The translations under genes and the position numbers were made by a program. DNA of 64,000 nt. Source: Mycobacterium intracellulare ATCC 13950 (GTDB lineage Bacteria; Actinomycetota; Actinomycetes; Mycobacteriales; Mycobacteriaceae). The DNA lies in contig NC_016946.1 of NCBI RefSeq assembly GCF_000277125.1, positions 930,001 through 994,000 of the forward strand. Direction: 5' to 3'. Below the pieces are notes generated by a model. The model saw only the letters and a list, made by a program, of their open reading frames with translations. It did not search any database and was not told the origin of the DNA. The stretch's first letter is position 1; each line of letters opens with the position of its first letter. Below are positions 18,094 through 27,011 of the stretch, one piece after another.

Positions 18094-19260
18094 TTAGTAG
18101 CTTCGCGGCAGGCCCAGTGACGTCTGCGCGACGAAGTTCAGCACCATCTCGCGGCTGACCGGGGCGATGCGGCCCAGCCGGGCCGAAGTCAGCATGGCGC
18201 CCACACCGTATTCCTTGGTGAGCCCGTTGCCGCCCATCGACTGCACGGCCTGGTCCACCGACCGGGTGGCCGCTTCGGCCGCAGCGTATTTGGCCATGTT
18301 CGCGGCCTCGGCCGCAGCCATGTCGTTGCCGGAGTCATACAGGGTCGCGGCCTTCTGCATCATCAGCTTGGCGAGTTCGACCTCGATGTGGCACTGCGCC
18401 AACGGATGTGACAGCCCTTGGTGCGAGCCGATCGGGGTTCCCCACACCTGGCGGGTCTTGACGTACTCGGCGGCCCGGTCCAGCGCGAACCGCCCCATCC
18501 CGACCGAGCTGGCCGCGCCCATGATGCGTTCGGGGTTCAGGCCGGCGAAAAGCTGTGCGATGGCGGCATCTTCGGCGCCGACGAGTGCGTCGCTGGGCAA
18601 CCGGACGTCGTCGAGGAAGACCTGGAATTGGCGTTCGGGGCTGATCAATTCCATTTCGATGGGCGTGTAGGTGAAGCCGGGCGCATCGGTGGGCACCACG
18701 AACAGCGCGGGGCGCAGCTTGCCCGTTTTGGCCTCCTCGGTGCGGGCCACCACGAGCACGGCCTGCGCCTGGTCGATGCCGGAGATGAACACCTTCTGGC
18801 CCTTGAGGACCCAGTCGCTGCCGTCGCGGCGGGCCGTGGTGGTGATCTTGTGCGAGTTGGATCCGGCGTCGGGCTCGGTGATGGCGAACGCCATGGTCAG
18901 TGTCCCGTCGGCGATACCGGGGAGCCAGCGCTTCTTCTGCTCCTCGGTGCCGAACTTGCTGATGATGGTGCCGTTGATGGCGGGCGAGACCACCATGAGC
19001 AGCAACGCGCTACCGGCGGCGGCCATCTCCTCCATCACCAGCGACAGCTCGTACATTCCGGCGCCGCCACCGCCGTACTCCTCTGGCAGATTCACGCCCA
19101 GGAAGCCGAGTTTTCCTGCCTCCGACCACAATTCGTCGGTGTGCTCGTGGGCGCGCGCCTTTTTCAGGTAGTACTCGCTGCCGTAGTTGGACGCCCATTC
19201 GGCCACCGCCTTGCGCAGGGCCTGACGCTCCTCGTTCTCGATGAAGCTGCTGTCGGTCAC
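18094..19260 (-). CDS. fadE12: Acyl-CoA dehydrogenase
   Basis: 388-residue FAD-dependent acyl-CoA dehydrogenase forming trans-2-enoyl-CoA. Family signatures are AFAITEPDAGSN (about 132-143) and QSMGGNGLTKEYGV near the C-terminus. GTG 19260 overlaps the accA2 stop (GTGA), so translation is coupled. It lies between the carboxylase genes and echA7, so enoyl-CoA product would feed the hydratase. Confidence 0.94.
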   Translation of the reverse strand: MTDSSFIENEERQALRKAVAEWASNYGSEYYLKKARAHEHTDELWSEAGKLGFLGVNLPEEYGGGGAGMYELSLVMEEMAAAGSALLLMVVSPAINGTIISKFGTEEQKKRWLPGIADGTLTMAFAITEPDAGSNSHKITTTARRDGSDWVLKGQKVFISGIDQAQAVLVVARTEEAKTGKLRPALFVVPTDAPGFTYTPIEMELISPERQFQVFLDDVRLPSDALVGAEDAAIAQLFAGLNPERIMGAASSVGMGRFALDRAAEYVKTRQVWGTPIGSHQGLSHPLAQCHIEVELAKLMMQKAATLYDSGNDMAAAEAANMAKYAAAEAATRSVDQAVQSMGGNGLTKEYGVGAMLTSARLGRIAPVSREMVLNFVAQTSLGLPRSY

Positions 19261-21245
19261 TGGGGATCTCCTTCTGATTGCGGCGCTTCGACTCTTGCCA
19301 GTACGGCGCCCACTTCGACTTGCTGACCGGTCTTGACGTCGAGTTCGGCGAGAACGCCGTCGACCGGTGCTGTGATGGTGTGTTCCATCTTCATGGCTTC
19401 CAACCAGATCAGTGGTTGACCGGCGGTGACGGTGTCGCCGATCGCGGCGCCGAGTCGGATGACGTTGCCGGGCATGGGGGCGACCAGCGATCCCTTTTCG
19501 ACGGTCGAACCGGGCTCGGGGAAGCGCGGCAGCGCGATCAGGTGCACCGGTCCGCGCGCGGAGTCGACGTAGACGTCGGAATCGCTGGTGTCGTAGCGCC
19601 GCACCGAGAAGTGGTGGTCGACGCCGTCCGTCCTCAATACCACTGCTTTCGCCGTGGCCGACACCAATTGCACCGAAGGATCGTCGGGCAGGACCAACCG
19701 GGTTCTGTCGAACCGGTATTGGATGCGGTGTTCGTTGCCGTCATCGTCACCGTAGGTCTTGACCTGATAACCCGACCGCAGGTTTCGCCAGCCGCTGGGG
19801 ATGGCACCCAACACCGGGGCGAGCGCTCGGTTGCGCGCGGCGTCGGCGAGGGCGGCGGCGATCGCCGACAGACGAACCGCTGCGGCGTCACCCAGCGGCG
19901 CCGATAGTTCGGCCAGGCCGTGCGTGTCGAAAAACGCTGTGTCGGTGGCGCCGTCGAGGAACGCTGGATGCCGTAACACATTCACCAGCAGGTCGCGGTT
20001 GGTGCGCAGCCCGTGCACCCGGGCTCGGGTCAGCGCGTCGGCGAGAACCAGCGCCGCCTGGCGGCGTGTCGGGGCGTAGGAGATGACCTTGGCCAGCATC
20101 GGGTCGTAGTGGATCGACACCGTGAATCCGTCGGCGATCCCCGAATCCAGCCGGATGCCGGTCCGTTGTCCCAGCGAGCCGAACTCGGCTCGCACGGAGG
20201 GCACCTCGAACGCGCGCATAACACCGGCCTGGGGCTGCCACTCGCGTGCGGGATCCTCCGCGTAGAGCCTGGCCTCGATCGAATGACCCTGGGCGGCAGG
20301 AGATTCGGCGTCGAGGCGGGCGCCGTCGGCCACCGCGAGCTGCAGTTCCACCAGGTCGAGCCCGGTCGTCTCTTCGGTGACCGGGTGCTCGACCTGTAGC
20401 CGCGTGTTCATCTCCAGGAAGTAGAACTCGCCATCGTCGTCGGCCAGGAACTCCACCGTCCCGGCGCCGGTGTAGCCGATCGCGCCGGCGGCCAGTCGCG
20501 CCGCGTCGAACAGCTTGGCGCGCATGCCCGGGGTGCGCTCCACCAGCGGGGAGGGGGCCTCCTCGATGATCTTCTGGTGGCGGCGCTGAATCGAGCACTC
20601 GCGTTCCCCGACGGCCCACACCGTGCCGTGGGTGTCGGCCATGACCTGAACCTCGATGTGGTGGCCGGTGGGCAGGTAGCGCTCGCAGAACACCGTCGGA
20701 TCGCCGAACGCGGACTGCGCTTCGCGGCGCGCTGCCTCGACTTCTGCTGGCAGGGCGGACAATTCGCGCACCACCCGCATGCCCCGCCCGCCCCCGCCCG
20801 CGGAGGCCTTGACCAGCACCGGCAGCTGCGCCTGGGTGACCGTGTCGGGATCGAGCTCGTCGAGAACGGGCACGCCGGCGGAGGCCATCAGCTTCTTGGC
20901 CTCGATCTTGGAGCCCATCGCCCGCACCGCGTCCACCGGCGGGCCGATCCAGGTCAGTCCGGCGTGCTGGACGGCGGCCGCGAAATCGGCGTTCTCCGAG
21001 AGGAACCCGTAGCCGGGGTGGATCGCGTCGGCACCGGCGGCGCGGGCCGCGGCGATGATGGCCTCGGCGTTGAGATAGTCGTTGGTCTTGGGCAGCCGCA
21101 CCCGGGCGTCGGCCTCGGCGACGTGCGGCGCGCCGGCGTCCGGGTCGGTGTAGACGGCGACGGTGCCCAGGCCCAGCCGGCGGCACGTGGCGAACACCCG
21201 GCGCGCGATCTCGCCACGGTTGGCAACCAGAACTCGAGTAATCAT
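19257..21245 (-). CDS. accA2: Acyl-CoA carboxylase biotin-carboxylase/biotin-carrier (alpha) subunit
   Basis: 662 residues from ATG 21245 (MITRVLVANRGEIARR, canonical start). An in-frame extension far upstream overlaps accD2 and is a GC-rich artefact. Biotin carboxylase domain (1-450): GGGGRGM ATP-grasp loop and EMNTRLQVEHPVTE. Biotin carrier domain at the C-terminus has the EAMKM motif, with biotinyl-Lys619. Pairs with accD2, which ends 5 bases before this start. H37Rv AccA2 is nearly the same length. Confidence 0.95.
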   Translation of the reverse strand: MITRVLVANRGEIARRVFATCRRLGLGTVAVYTDPDAGAPHVAEADARVRLPKTNDYLNAEAIIAAARAAGADAIHPGYGFLSENADFAAAVQHAGLTWIGPPVDAVRAMGSKIEAKKLMASAGVPVLDELDPDTVTQAQLPVLVKASAGGGGRGMRVVRELSALPAEVEAARREAQSAFGDPTVFCERYLPTGHHIEVQVMADTHGTVWAVGERECSIQRRHQKIIEEAPSPLVERTPGMRAKLFDAARLAAGAIGYTGAGTVEFLADDDGEFYFLEMNTRLQVEHPVTEETTGLDLVELQLAVADGARLDAESPAAQGHSIEARLYAEDPAREWQPQAGVMRAFEVPSVRAEFGSLGQRTGIRLDSGIADGFTVSIHYDPMLAKVISYAPTRRQAALVLADALTRARVHGLRTNRDLLVNVLRHPAFLDGATDTAFFDTHGLAELSAPLGDAAAVRLSAIAAALADAARNRALAPVLGAIPSGWRNLRSGYQVKTYGDDDGNEHRIQYRFDRTRLVLPDDPSVQLVSATAKAVVLRTDGVDHHFSVRRYDTSDSDVYVDSARGPVHLIALPRFPEPGSTVEKGSLVAPMPGNVIRLGAAIGDTVTAGQPLIWLEAMKMEHTITAPVDGVLAELDVKTGQQVEVGAVLARVEAPQSEGDPQ

Positions 21246-21250
21246 GGGGC

Positions 21251-22846
21251 TCACATCCGGAAGACGCCGAAGTTCGACGTCCCCTTGATCGGGCCATTGG
21301 CGATGGCGGACAAACAGATTCCCAGCACGGTCCGGGTGTCCCGTGGGTCGATCACCCCGTCGTCGTAGAGCATCCCGGACAACACCAGCGGCAGCGACTC
21401 CGCCTCGATCTGGCCCTCGACCGCGGCCCGCATCGCCGCGTCGGCCTCCTCGTCGACCTGCTGGCCGCGGGCTTCCGCGGCCGCGCGGGCCACGATCGAC
21501 AGCACCCCCGAGAGCTGGGCGCCACCCATCACCGCGGACTTCGACGTCGGCCAGGCGAACAGGAACCGCGGATCGTAGGCACGGCCGCACATGCCGTAGT
21601 GGCCCGCGCCGTAGGAGGCGCCGATCAGCAGCGAGATGTGGGGGACGGTCGAATTGGACACGGCATTGATCATCATCGAGCCGTGCTTGATCATCCCGCC
21701 CTCCTCGTAGTCCTTGCCCACCATGTAGCCGGTGGTGTTGTGCAGGAACAGCAGTGGCGTGTTGGAGCGGTTGGCCAGCTGGATGAACTGCGTGGCCTTT
21801 TGCGACTCCTCGCTGAACAGCACGCCGCGCGCGTTGGCCAGGATCCCGATCGGGTAGCCGTGCAACTGGGCCCAGCCCGTCACCAGTGAGGAGCCGTACA
21901 GCGGCTTGAATTCGTCGAATTCGGATCCGTCGACAATCCGGGCGATCACTTCGCGGGGATCGAATGGGATGCGCAGATCCGCGGGGACGATGCCGATGAG
22001 CTCCTCGGTGTCGAATAACGGCTCGGTGATCGGCTTGGGTTTCGGGCCTTGCTTGGTCCAATTCAGCCGGGCGACGATGCGGCGGCCGATGCGGATGGCG
22101 TCGAGTTCGTCGACCGCGAAGTAGTCGGCCAAACCCGAGATCCGGGCGTGCATCTCGGCGCCGCCCAGCGATTCGTCGTCGGACTCCTCGCCGGTGGCCA
22201 TCTTCACCAATGGGGGACCGGCGAGGAACACCTTGGAGCGTTCCTTGATCATCACCACGTGATCGGACATCCCCGGGACGTAGGCGCCGCCCGCGGTGGA
22301 GTTACCGAACACCAAAGCGATGGTGGGGATCCCGGCCGCCGAAAGCCTGGTCAGGTCGCGGAACATCCGCCCGCCGGGGATGAAGATCTCCTTCTGGGTG
22401 GGCAGGTCGGCGCCGCCGGATTCCACCAGCGAAATCACCGGAAGCCGGTTCTCGAAGGCGATCTGGTTGGCCCGCAGGATCTTCTTCAGGGTCCATGGGT
22501 TGCTGGTGCCGCCTTTGACCGTCGGGTCGTTGGCGACGATCATGCATTCGACGCCCTCGACCACGCCGATGCCGGTGACGGTGCTGGCGCCGACCTTGAA
22601 GGCGCTGCCCCAGGCGGCCAGCGGGCTGAGCTCCAGGAACGGCGAGTCCGCGTCGACGAGCAACTCGATGCGCTCACGCGCGGTCAGTTTGCCGCGGTCG
22701 TGGTGACGCTCAACGTATTTGGGTCCGCCGCCCGCCAGCGCATTGGCCAGCTCGGCGTCGATCTCGTCGAGTTTCGCGATCGCCGCCGACGCGGCCTCGG
22801 TGAACTCGGCGTCGTCGTGGTTCAGCGTGGATTGCAGGGTGGTCAT
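21251..22846 (-). CDS. accD2: Acyl-CoA carboxylase carboxyltransferase (beta) subunit
   Basis: 531 residues with both crotonase-like halves of a biotin-dependent carboxyltransferase. Motifs include GGTSNPWTLKKILR, SLVESGGADLPTQ, GNSTAGGAYVPGMSD and the C-terminal GASYGAGHYGM. Its acyl-CoA substrate is not established. The operon suggests a 3-methylcrotonyl-, geranyl- or related branched enoyl-CoA rather than the mycolate precursors handled by AccD4/AccD5; that is inference from neighbours. Confidence 0.95.
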   Translation of the reverse strand: MTTLQSTLNHDDAEFTEAASAAIAKLDEIDAELANALAGGGPKYVERHHDRGKLTARERIELLVDADSPFLELSPLAAWGSAFKVGASTVTGIGVVEGVECMIVANDPTVKGGTSNPWTLKKILRANQIAFENRLPVISLVESGGADLPTQKEIFIPGGRMFRDLTRLSAAGIPTIALVFGNSTAGGAYVPGMSDHVVMIKERSKVFLAGPPLVKMATGEESDDESLGGAEMHARISGLADYFAVDELDAIRIGRRIVARLNWTKQGPKPKPITEPLFDTEELIGIVPADLRIPFDPREVIARIVDGSEFDEFKPLYGSSLVTGWAQLHGYPIGILANARGVLFSEESQKATQFIQLANRSNTPLLFLHNTTGYMVGKDYEEGGMIKHGSMMINAVSNSTVPHISLLIGASYGAGHYGMCGRAYDPRFLFAWPTSKSAVMGGAQLSGVLSIVARAAAEARGQQVDEEADAAMRAAVEGQIEAESLPLVLSGMLYDDGVIDPRDTRTVLGICLSAIANGPIKGTSNFGVFRM

Positions 22847-22871
22847 TTGGCGCCACTCCTCATCGCTGCGA

Positions 22872-24020
22872 TCATGACTGGAACCCCAGGAGTTTGGCGG
22901 ACAGGGCGGTCAGGATTTCGGTGGTGCCGCCGCCGATGCCCAGGATCCTCATGTCCCGGTATTGGCGCTCGACCTCGGATTCGGTCATATAGCCCATCCC
23001 GCCGAACAGCTGGACGGCCTGGTTTGCCACCCATTCGCCGGCCTCGACGGCGGTGTTTTTGGCGAAACACACCTGCGGGATCAGATTCGTCTCCCCGGCG
23101 AGCTGGCGTTCCACCACGTGGCGCGAGTAGACGCGGGCCACGTCGATGCGGCGGGCCATCTCGGCCAGCGTGTTCTGCACCGACTGCCGCGAGATCAGCG
23201 GGCGGCCGAACGTCTCGCGGTCGCGGCACCATTGCACGGTCAGGTCCAGGCACCGCTGGGCGCTCGAATACGCTTGTGCGGCAAGGCCGATTCGCTCGGC
23301 GACGAAGGCCTGCGCGATCTGGGCGAACCCGCTGTTCTCGGCGCCGACCAGGTTGGCCGCCGGCACCCGGACGTCGGTGTAGGACAACTCGGCGGTGTCC
23401 GAGGATCGCCAGCCCATCTTGTCCAACTTGCGCGTCACCTCGAAGCCGGGAGTGCCCTTTTCGACCACCAGCAACGAAACCCCCGCCGCGCCAGGGCCTC
23501 CGGTGCGCACCGCGGTGACGACGTAGTCGGCGCGCACGCCGGAGGTGATGTAGGTCTTGGCGCCGTTGACGATGTAGTGATCACCGTCGCGCTCGGCGGA
23601 GGTCCGCAGGTGGCCGACGTCGGAACCGCCGCCCGGTTCGGTGATGGCCAGCGAACCGATCTTCTCGCCCGCCAGCGTCGGCCGGACGAACTCCTCGATG
23701 AGCCGCTCGTCGCCGGAGGCGATCATGTGCGGCACCGCGATGCCACAGGTGAACAGCGACGCGAAGACGCCCCCTGGGGCTCCGGCCTGATGCATCTCTT
23801 CGCAGATGATCACCGCGTCGGCGCCGTCGCCACCCCCGCCGCCGACCGATTCGGGGAAGCCCGCGCCCAGCAGCCCGGCGGCCCCGGCGCTGCGGTGCAA
23901 TTCGCGCGGCAGCTCGCCGCTGCGTTCCCACTCGTCGACGTGGGGCAGGATCTCGCGTTCTGCGAAGGAGCGCACCGTCTTTCGCAGCTGCTCACGCTCG
24001 GGTGTGGTCCAAAGATTCAT
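22872..24020 (-). CDS. fadE13: Acyl-CoA dehydrogenase
   Basis: 382 residues from ATG 24020 (MNLWTTPEREQLRKTVR), near the H37Rv length. Signatures: SLAITEPGGGSDVGHL and QLFGGMGYMTESEVER with the flavin and active-site regions. The start codon overlaps the AtuA-like stop (ATGA). The longer in-frame version to 24275 lies inside the AtuA-like gene and is rejected. Confidence 0.94.
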   Translation of the reverse strand: MNLWTTPEREQLRKTVRSFAEREILPHVDEWERSGELPRELHRSAGAAGLLGAGFPESVGGGGGDGADAVIICEEMHQAGAPGGVFASLFTCGIAVPHMIASGDERLIEEFVRPTLAGEKIGSLAITEPGGGSDVGHLRTSAERDGDHYIVNGAKTYITSGVRADYVVTAVRTGGPGAAGVSLLVVEKGTPGFEVTRKLDKMGWRSSDTAELSYTDVRVPAANLVGAENSGFAQIAQAFVAERIGLAAQAYSSAQRCLDLTVQWCRDRETFGRPLISRQSVQNTLAEMARRIDVARVYSRHVVERQLAGETNLIPQVCFAKNTAVEAGEWVANQAVQLFGGMGYMTESEVERQYRDMRILGIGGGTTEILTALSAKLLGFQS

Positions 24021-25726
24021 GACAACAGACTCTCCGGGATGTCGAGGTGGCGGCCGCGCAGCCATTCGCCCAACCCCTTGGCTTGAGGATCGAATCGGGC
24101 TTGGTAGGCGACGCCCTGGCCGAGGATGCCGTCGATGACGAAGTTGACCGCCCGCAGATTCGGCAACACGTGGCGGGTGACATCGAAGTCCGCCGCCTCG
24201 GGCAGCAGCTCCTTGAGCCGTTCGACGGTCAACGTGTGGGCCAGCCACCGCCATTGCTCGTCGGTGCGGACCCACACCCCGACGTTGGCGGAGCCGCCCT
24301 TGTCGCCGCTGCGGGCGCCGGCGATGCGGCCGAGTGGCGCCCTGCGCAGCGGGCCATCCGGAAGCGGCTCGGGTAGCGGCGGGGGTTCGGCCGGAGCCAA
24401 CACCAAAGTATCGGTGGCGCAGGGGATGTCGATGCGCGTCCCGTCGGCGTGCACCGCGACGTGCGGCACCTGGTCGGCGTCGACGTAGCCGGGGGTGAAC
24501 ACGCCGTAGACCTGGCCGTCGCCCGGCGGTGCGGTCACGTGGAAGCCGGGATAGCTGGCCAGCGCCAACTCGACTGCGGCCGAGGAGAATTGGCGTCCGA
24601 CATTAGCGGGATCGGGGTCGCGCACGACGCAGTGCAGCAGCGCGCTGGCGGCCTCCTCGGTGTCGGCGTCGGCGTGGTCGGTGCGGGCCAGGGTCCACTG
24701 CAGTTCGGCGGGCTTGACGGTGAGCGCGGCGTCGAGCTGCCGGCGCACCAGCTCCGCCTTGGCCTCGATGTCCAGGCCGGTGAGCACGAAGGTCATCGAG
24801 TTGCGAAACCCGCCGATGCTGTTCAGCGACACCTTGTAGGTGGGCGGCGGGGCTTCGCCGCGCACGCCGCTGATGCGCACCCGGTCCGGACCGTCGGGCG
24901 CGAGCTCAACGGTGTCCATCCGGGCGGTGACGTCGGGGTTGGCGTAGCGCGCCCCGGTGATCTCGTACAGCAGCTGGGCGGTGACGGTGTCGACGCTGAC
25001 CAAACCGCCGCTGCCGGGGTGCTTGGTGATCACCGAGGATCCGTCGGCATAGACCTCGGCCAGGGGAAAACCGGCGTGGGTGAGGTCGGCGATTTCGGTG
25101 AAGAACGCGTAGTTGCCGCCGGTGGCCTGGACCCCGCATTCGATGACGTGGCCGGCGACCACGGCGCCGGCGAGCTGGTCGTAGTCGGTGCGATGCCAGC
25201 CGAAATGCGCGGCGGCCGCCCCGACGATCACCGACGCGTCGGTGACCCGGCCGGTGACGACGACGTCGGCGCCGCCGGCCAGGCAGTCGACGATGCCCCA
25301 GGCGCCCAGGTAGGCGTTCGCGGTCAGCGGGCTGCCCAGGCCCAGTTCGGCGGCGCGGGGCAACAGGTCGTCGCCTTCCACGTGCGCGATCCGGGCGTCG
25401 ATACCCAGGCGCTCGGCCAGCGCGCGGATCGCGTCGGCAAGCCCGGCCGGGTTGAGGCCGCCGGCGTTGGCCACGATGCGGACCCCGCGGTCGCGGGCCT
25501 CGCCCAGGCAGTCCTCGAGTTGCGTCAGGAAGGTCTTGGCGTAGCCGCGCTCGGGGTGCTTCATCCGGTCCCGGCCCAGGATGAGCATGGTGAGTTCGGC
25601 CAGGTAGTCGCCGGTGAGGTAGTCGACCTCGCCACCGGTGAGCATTTCGCGCATGGCCGACAGCCGGTCGCCGTAGAACCCGGAGCAGTTCGCGATCCGG
25701 ACGCAAGCGCCCGAAGCAGAGGCCAT
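24017..25726 (-). CDS. AtuA-like (DUF1446) acyclic terpene utilization family protein, Rv0976c-like
   Basis: 569 residues. The N-terminal DUF1446 domain (about 5-450) starts with CVRIANCSGFYGDRL and has ANAGGLNPAGLADA and GGNYAFFTE blocks. A C-terminal AtuA ferredoxin-like domain (about 465-565) has the GDKGGSANVGVWVRT motif. AtuA is essential for citronellol/geraniol catabolism in Pseudomonas, but its reaction is not settled. First gene of the six-gene minus-strand operon and coupled to fadE13 by a 4-bp overlap, which supports a role in branched or isoprenoid-like acyl-CoA breakdown. A 16-bp palindrome lies 41 bases upstream. Confidence 0.9.
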   Translation of the reverse strand: MASASGACVRIANCSGFYGDRLSAMREMLTGGEVDYLTGDYLAELTMLILGRDRMKHPERGYAKTFLTQLEDCLGEARDRGVRIVANAGGLNPAGLADAIRALAERLGIDARIAHVEGDDLLPRAAELGLGSPLTANAYLGAWGIVDCLAGGADVVVTGRVTDASVIVGAAAAHFGWHRTDYDQLAGAVVAGHVIECGVQATGGNYAFFTEIADLTHAGFPLAEVYADGSSVITKHPGSGGLVSVDTVTAQLLYEITGARYANPDVTARMDTVELAPDGPDRVRISGVRGEAPPPTYKVSLNSIGGFRNSMTFVLTGLDIEAKAELVRRQLDAALTVKPAELQWTLARTDHADADTEEAASALLHCVVRDPDPANVGRQFSSAAVELALASYPGFHVTAPPGDGQVYGVFTPGYVDADQVPHVAVHADGTRIDIPCATDTLVLAPAEPPPLPEPLPDGPLRRAPLGRIAGARSGDKGGSANVGVWVRTDEQWRWLAHTLTVERLKELLPEAADFDVTRHVLPNLRAVNFVIDGILGQGVAYQARFDPQAKGLGEWLRGRHLDIPESLLS

Positions 25727-25766
25727 GCCCGTCCTCCATTCAGGGATTCACCGGTGAGACCCAACC

Positions 25767-25782
25767 AACCAACCGGTAGGTT
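25767..25782. promoter_or_regulatory. TetR-type operator candidate upstream of AtuA-fadE-acc operon
   Basis: AACCAACCGGTAGGTT is palindromic around CC|GG with one mismatched pair. It lies 41-56 bases upstream of the first gene of the acyl-CoA operon. Size and symmetry suit a TetR-family repressor, the usual class for such catabolic operons. The cognate regulator is not in the window. Confidence 0.45.
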
Positions 25783-25997
25783 ATCGGGTACCGCGGGTGT
25801 CACGTCAAGGATCCCACTTCGGGGCGGGTGCGCCAGGGCCGTGCTAGCGCAGGGTGCGATCCGGGGCGGCGGGCGTCGGTTTTGGCGACGAGCGGACCAG
25901 CGACTATCCTGATACCCGATCGTCGCCCGTTCGGCCTCCCGGCCCACGCCGCGCGACATGCCGAACCGCAAGCCACATTGAGGAGTCAGGCCCGACC

Positions 25998-26171
25998 ATG
26001 GCCGTACCCAAGCGCAGAATGTCGCGCGCGAACACCCGTAGCCGGCGCGCGCAGTGGAAGGCCGAGAAGACCGAACTCGTCGGTGTCACGGTCGCAGGTC
26101 AGCGGCACAAAGTGCCGCGCAGGCTGCTCAAGGCCGCCCGCCTCGGCCTGATCGACCTCGACCGCCGCTGA
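25998..26171 (+). CDS. rpmF: 50S ribosomal protein L32
   Basis: 57 residues, [17 protein letters not shown] start, the expected length. Basic ribosomal protein. It lacks the CxxC pair of zinc-binding L32, so this is the zinc-free form. An AGGAG lies 12 bases upstream of ATG 25998; longer in-frame starts upstream are artefacts. A REP-like element follows 27 bases after its stop, and the 13-bp sequence spanning the stop (GCCGCTGACCTGA) recurs 25 bp further on. Confidence 0.95.
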
Positions 26172-26198
26172 CCTGAAGCCGGCGGCCCGCCGCTGACC

Positions 26199-26251
26199 TG
26201 ATGGCGGCGGCCCGCTGCGCCCGGCTTCGCCGCACTTGCGACCGCCGCTAG
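26199..26251 (+). repeat. REP-like element, copy after rpmF
   Basis: Begins TGATGGCGGCGGCCCGC and ends TTGCGACCGCCGCTAG. Over about 46 bases it differs by one base from the copy starting at 52135. It has the same GGCGGCGG...CCGCCGC terminal symmetry as the other copies and lies between the rpmF stop and the MprA-type repeats. Confidence 0.85.
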
Positions 26252-26268
26252 CCCCTCACCGGCGCGCC

Positions 26269-26286
26269 TCTCAGGTCAGTCTCAGG
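26269..26286 (+). promoter_or_regulatory. MprA box upstream of mprA
   Basis: Direct repeat TCTCAGG (26269-26275) and TCTCAGG (26280-26286), 11 bp apart, so both face the same side of the helix. It ends 22 bases before the mprA start. The same TCTCAG pair with the same period occurs before pepD at 28540. MprA is known to bind loosely conserved direct repeats and to autoregulate. Confidence 0.65.
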
Positions 26287-26308
26287 CGGTGGGACGAAAC
26301 TAGGGGCC

Positions 26309-26995
26309 GTGCGAATACTGGTCGTCGACGACGATCGCGCCGTGCGCGAGTCGCTGCGTAGGTCGTTGTCCTTCAACGGCTACTCGGTCGAGTTGGCCCA
26401 TGACGGGGTCGAAGCTCTCGAACTGATCGCCAGCGATCGGCCCGATGCGCTCGTCCTGGATGTGATGATGCCGAGGCTGGATGGCCTCGAGGTGTGCCGA
26501 CAGCTCCGCAGCACCGGGGATGACCTGCCGATCCTGGTGCTCACGGCGCGCGATTCGGTCTCCGAGCGGGTCGCCGGCCTGGACGCCGGCGCCGACGACT
26601 ACCTGCCCAAGCCGTTCGCCCTGGAAGAACTGTTGGCCCGGATGCGTGCGCTGCTGCGCCGGACCAAGCCGGAGGACGAGGCCGAATCGGTGGCGATGAA
26701 GTTCTCTGATCTCACCCTGGACCCGGTGACCCGCGAGGTCACCCGCGGGGAGCGCCGGATCAGCCTGACGCGCACCGAATTCGCGTTGCTCGAAATGCTG
26801 ATCGCCAATCCGCGCCGCGTGCTCACCCGCAGCCGCATCCTCGAGGAGGTATGGGGGTTCGACTTCCCCACCTCGGGCAATGCGCTGGAGGTCTACGTGG
26901 GTTACCTGCGCCGCAAAACCGAAGCCGACGGTGAGTCCCGGCTGATCCACACCGTGCGCGGGGTGGGTTACGTCCTGCGGGAGACACCGCCGTGA
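26309..26995 (+). CDS. mprA: Two-component response regulator MprA
   Basis: 228 residues: receiver domain with acidic pocket Asp7-Asp8, phospho-acceptor Asp51 (VLDVMMP) and Lys in YLPKPF; then an OmpR/PhoB winged-helix domain (about 130-225). MprA governs envelope-stress and persistence responses, including sigE, sigB and pepD in M. tuberculosis. GTG 26309. The sensor gene mprB follows 16 bases later. Very close to the H37Rv sequence as I know it. Confidence 0.96.
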   Translation: MRILVVDDDRAVRESLRRSLSFNGYSVELAHDGVEALELIASDRPDALVLDVMMPRLDGLEVCRQLRSTGDDLPILVLTARDSVSERVAGLDAGADDYLPKPFALEELLARMRALLRRTKPEDEAESVAMKFSDLTLDPVTREVTRGERRISLTRTEFALLEMLIANPRRVLTRSRILEEVWGFDFPTSGNALEVYVGYLRRKTEADGESRLIHTVRGVGYVLRETPP

Positions 26996-27011
26996 CGATG
27001 CAATCCCCACG

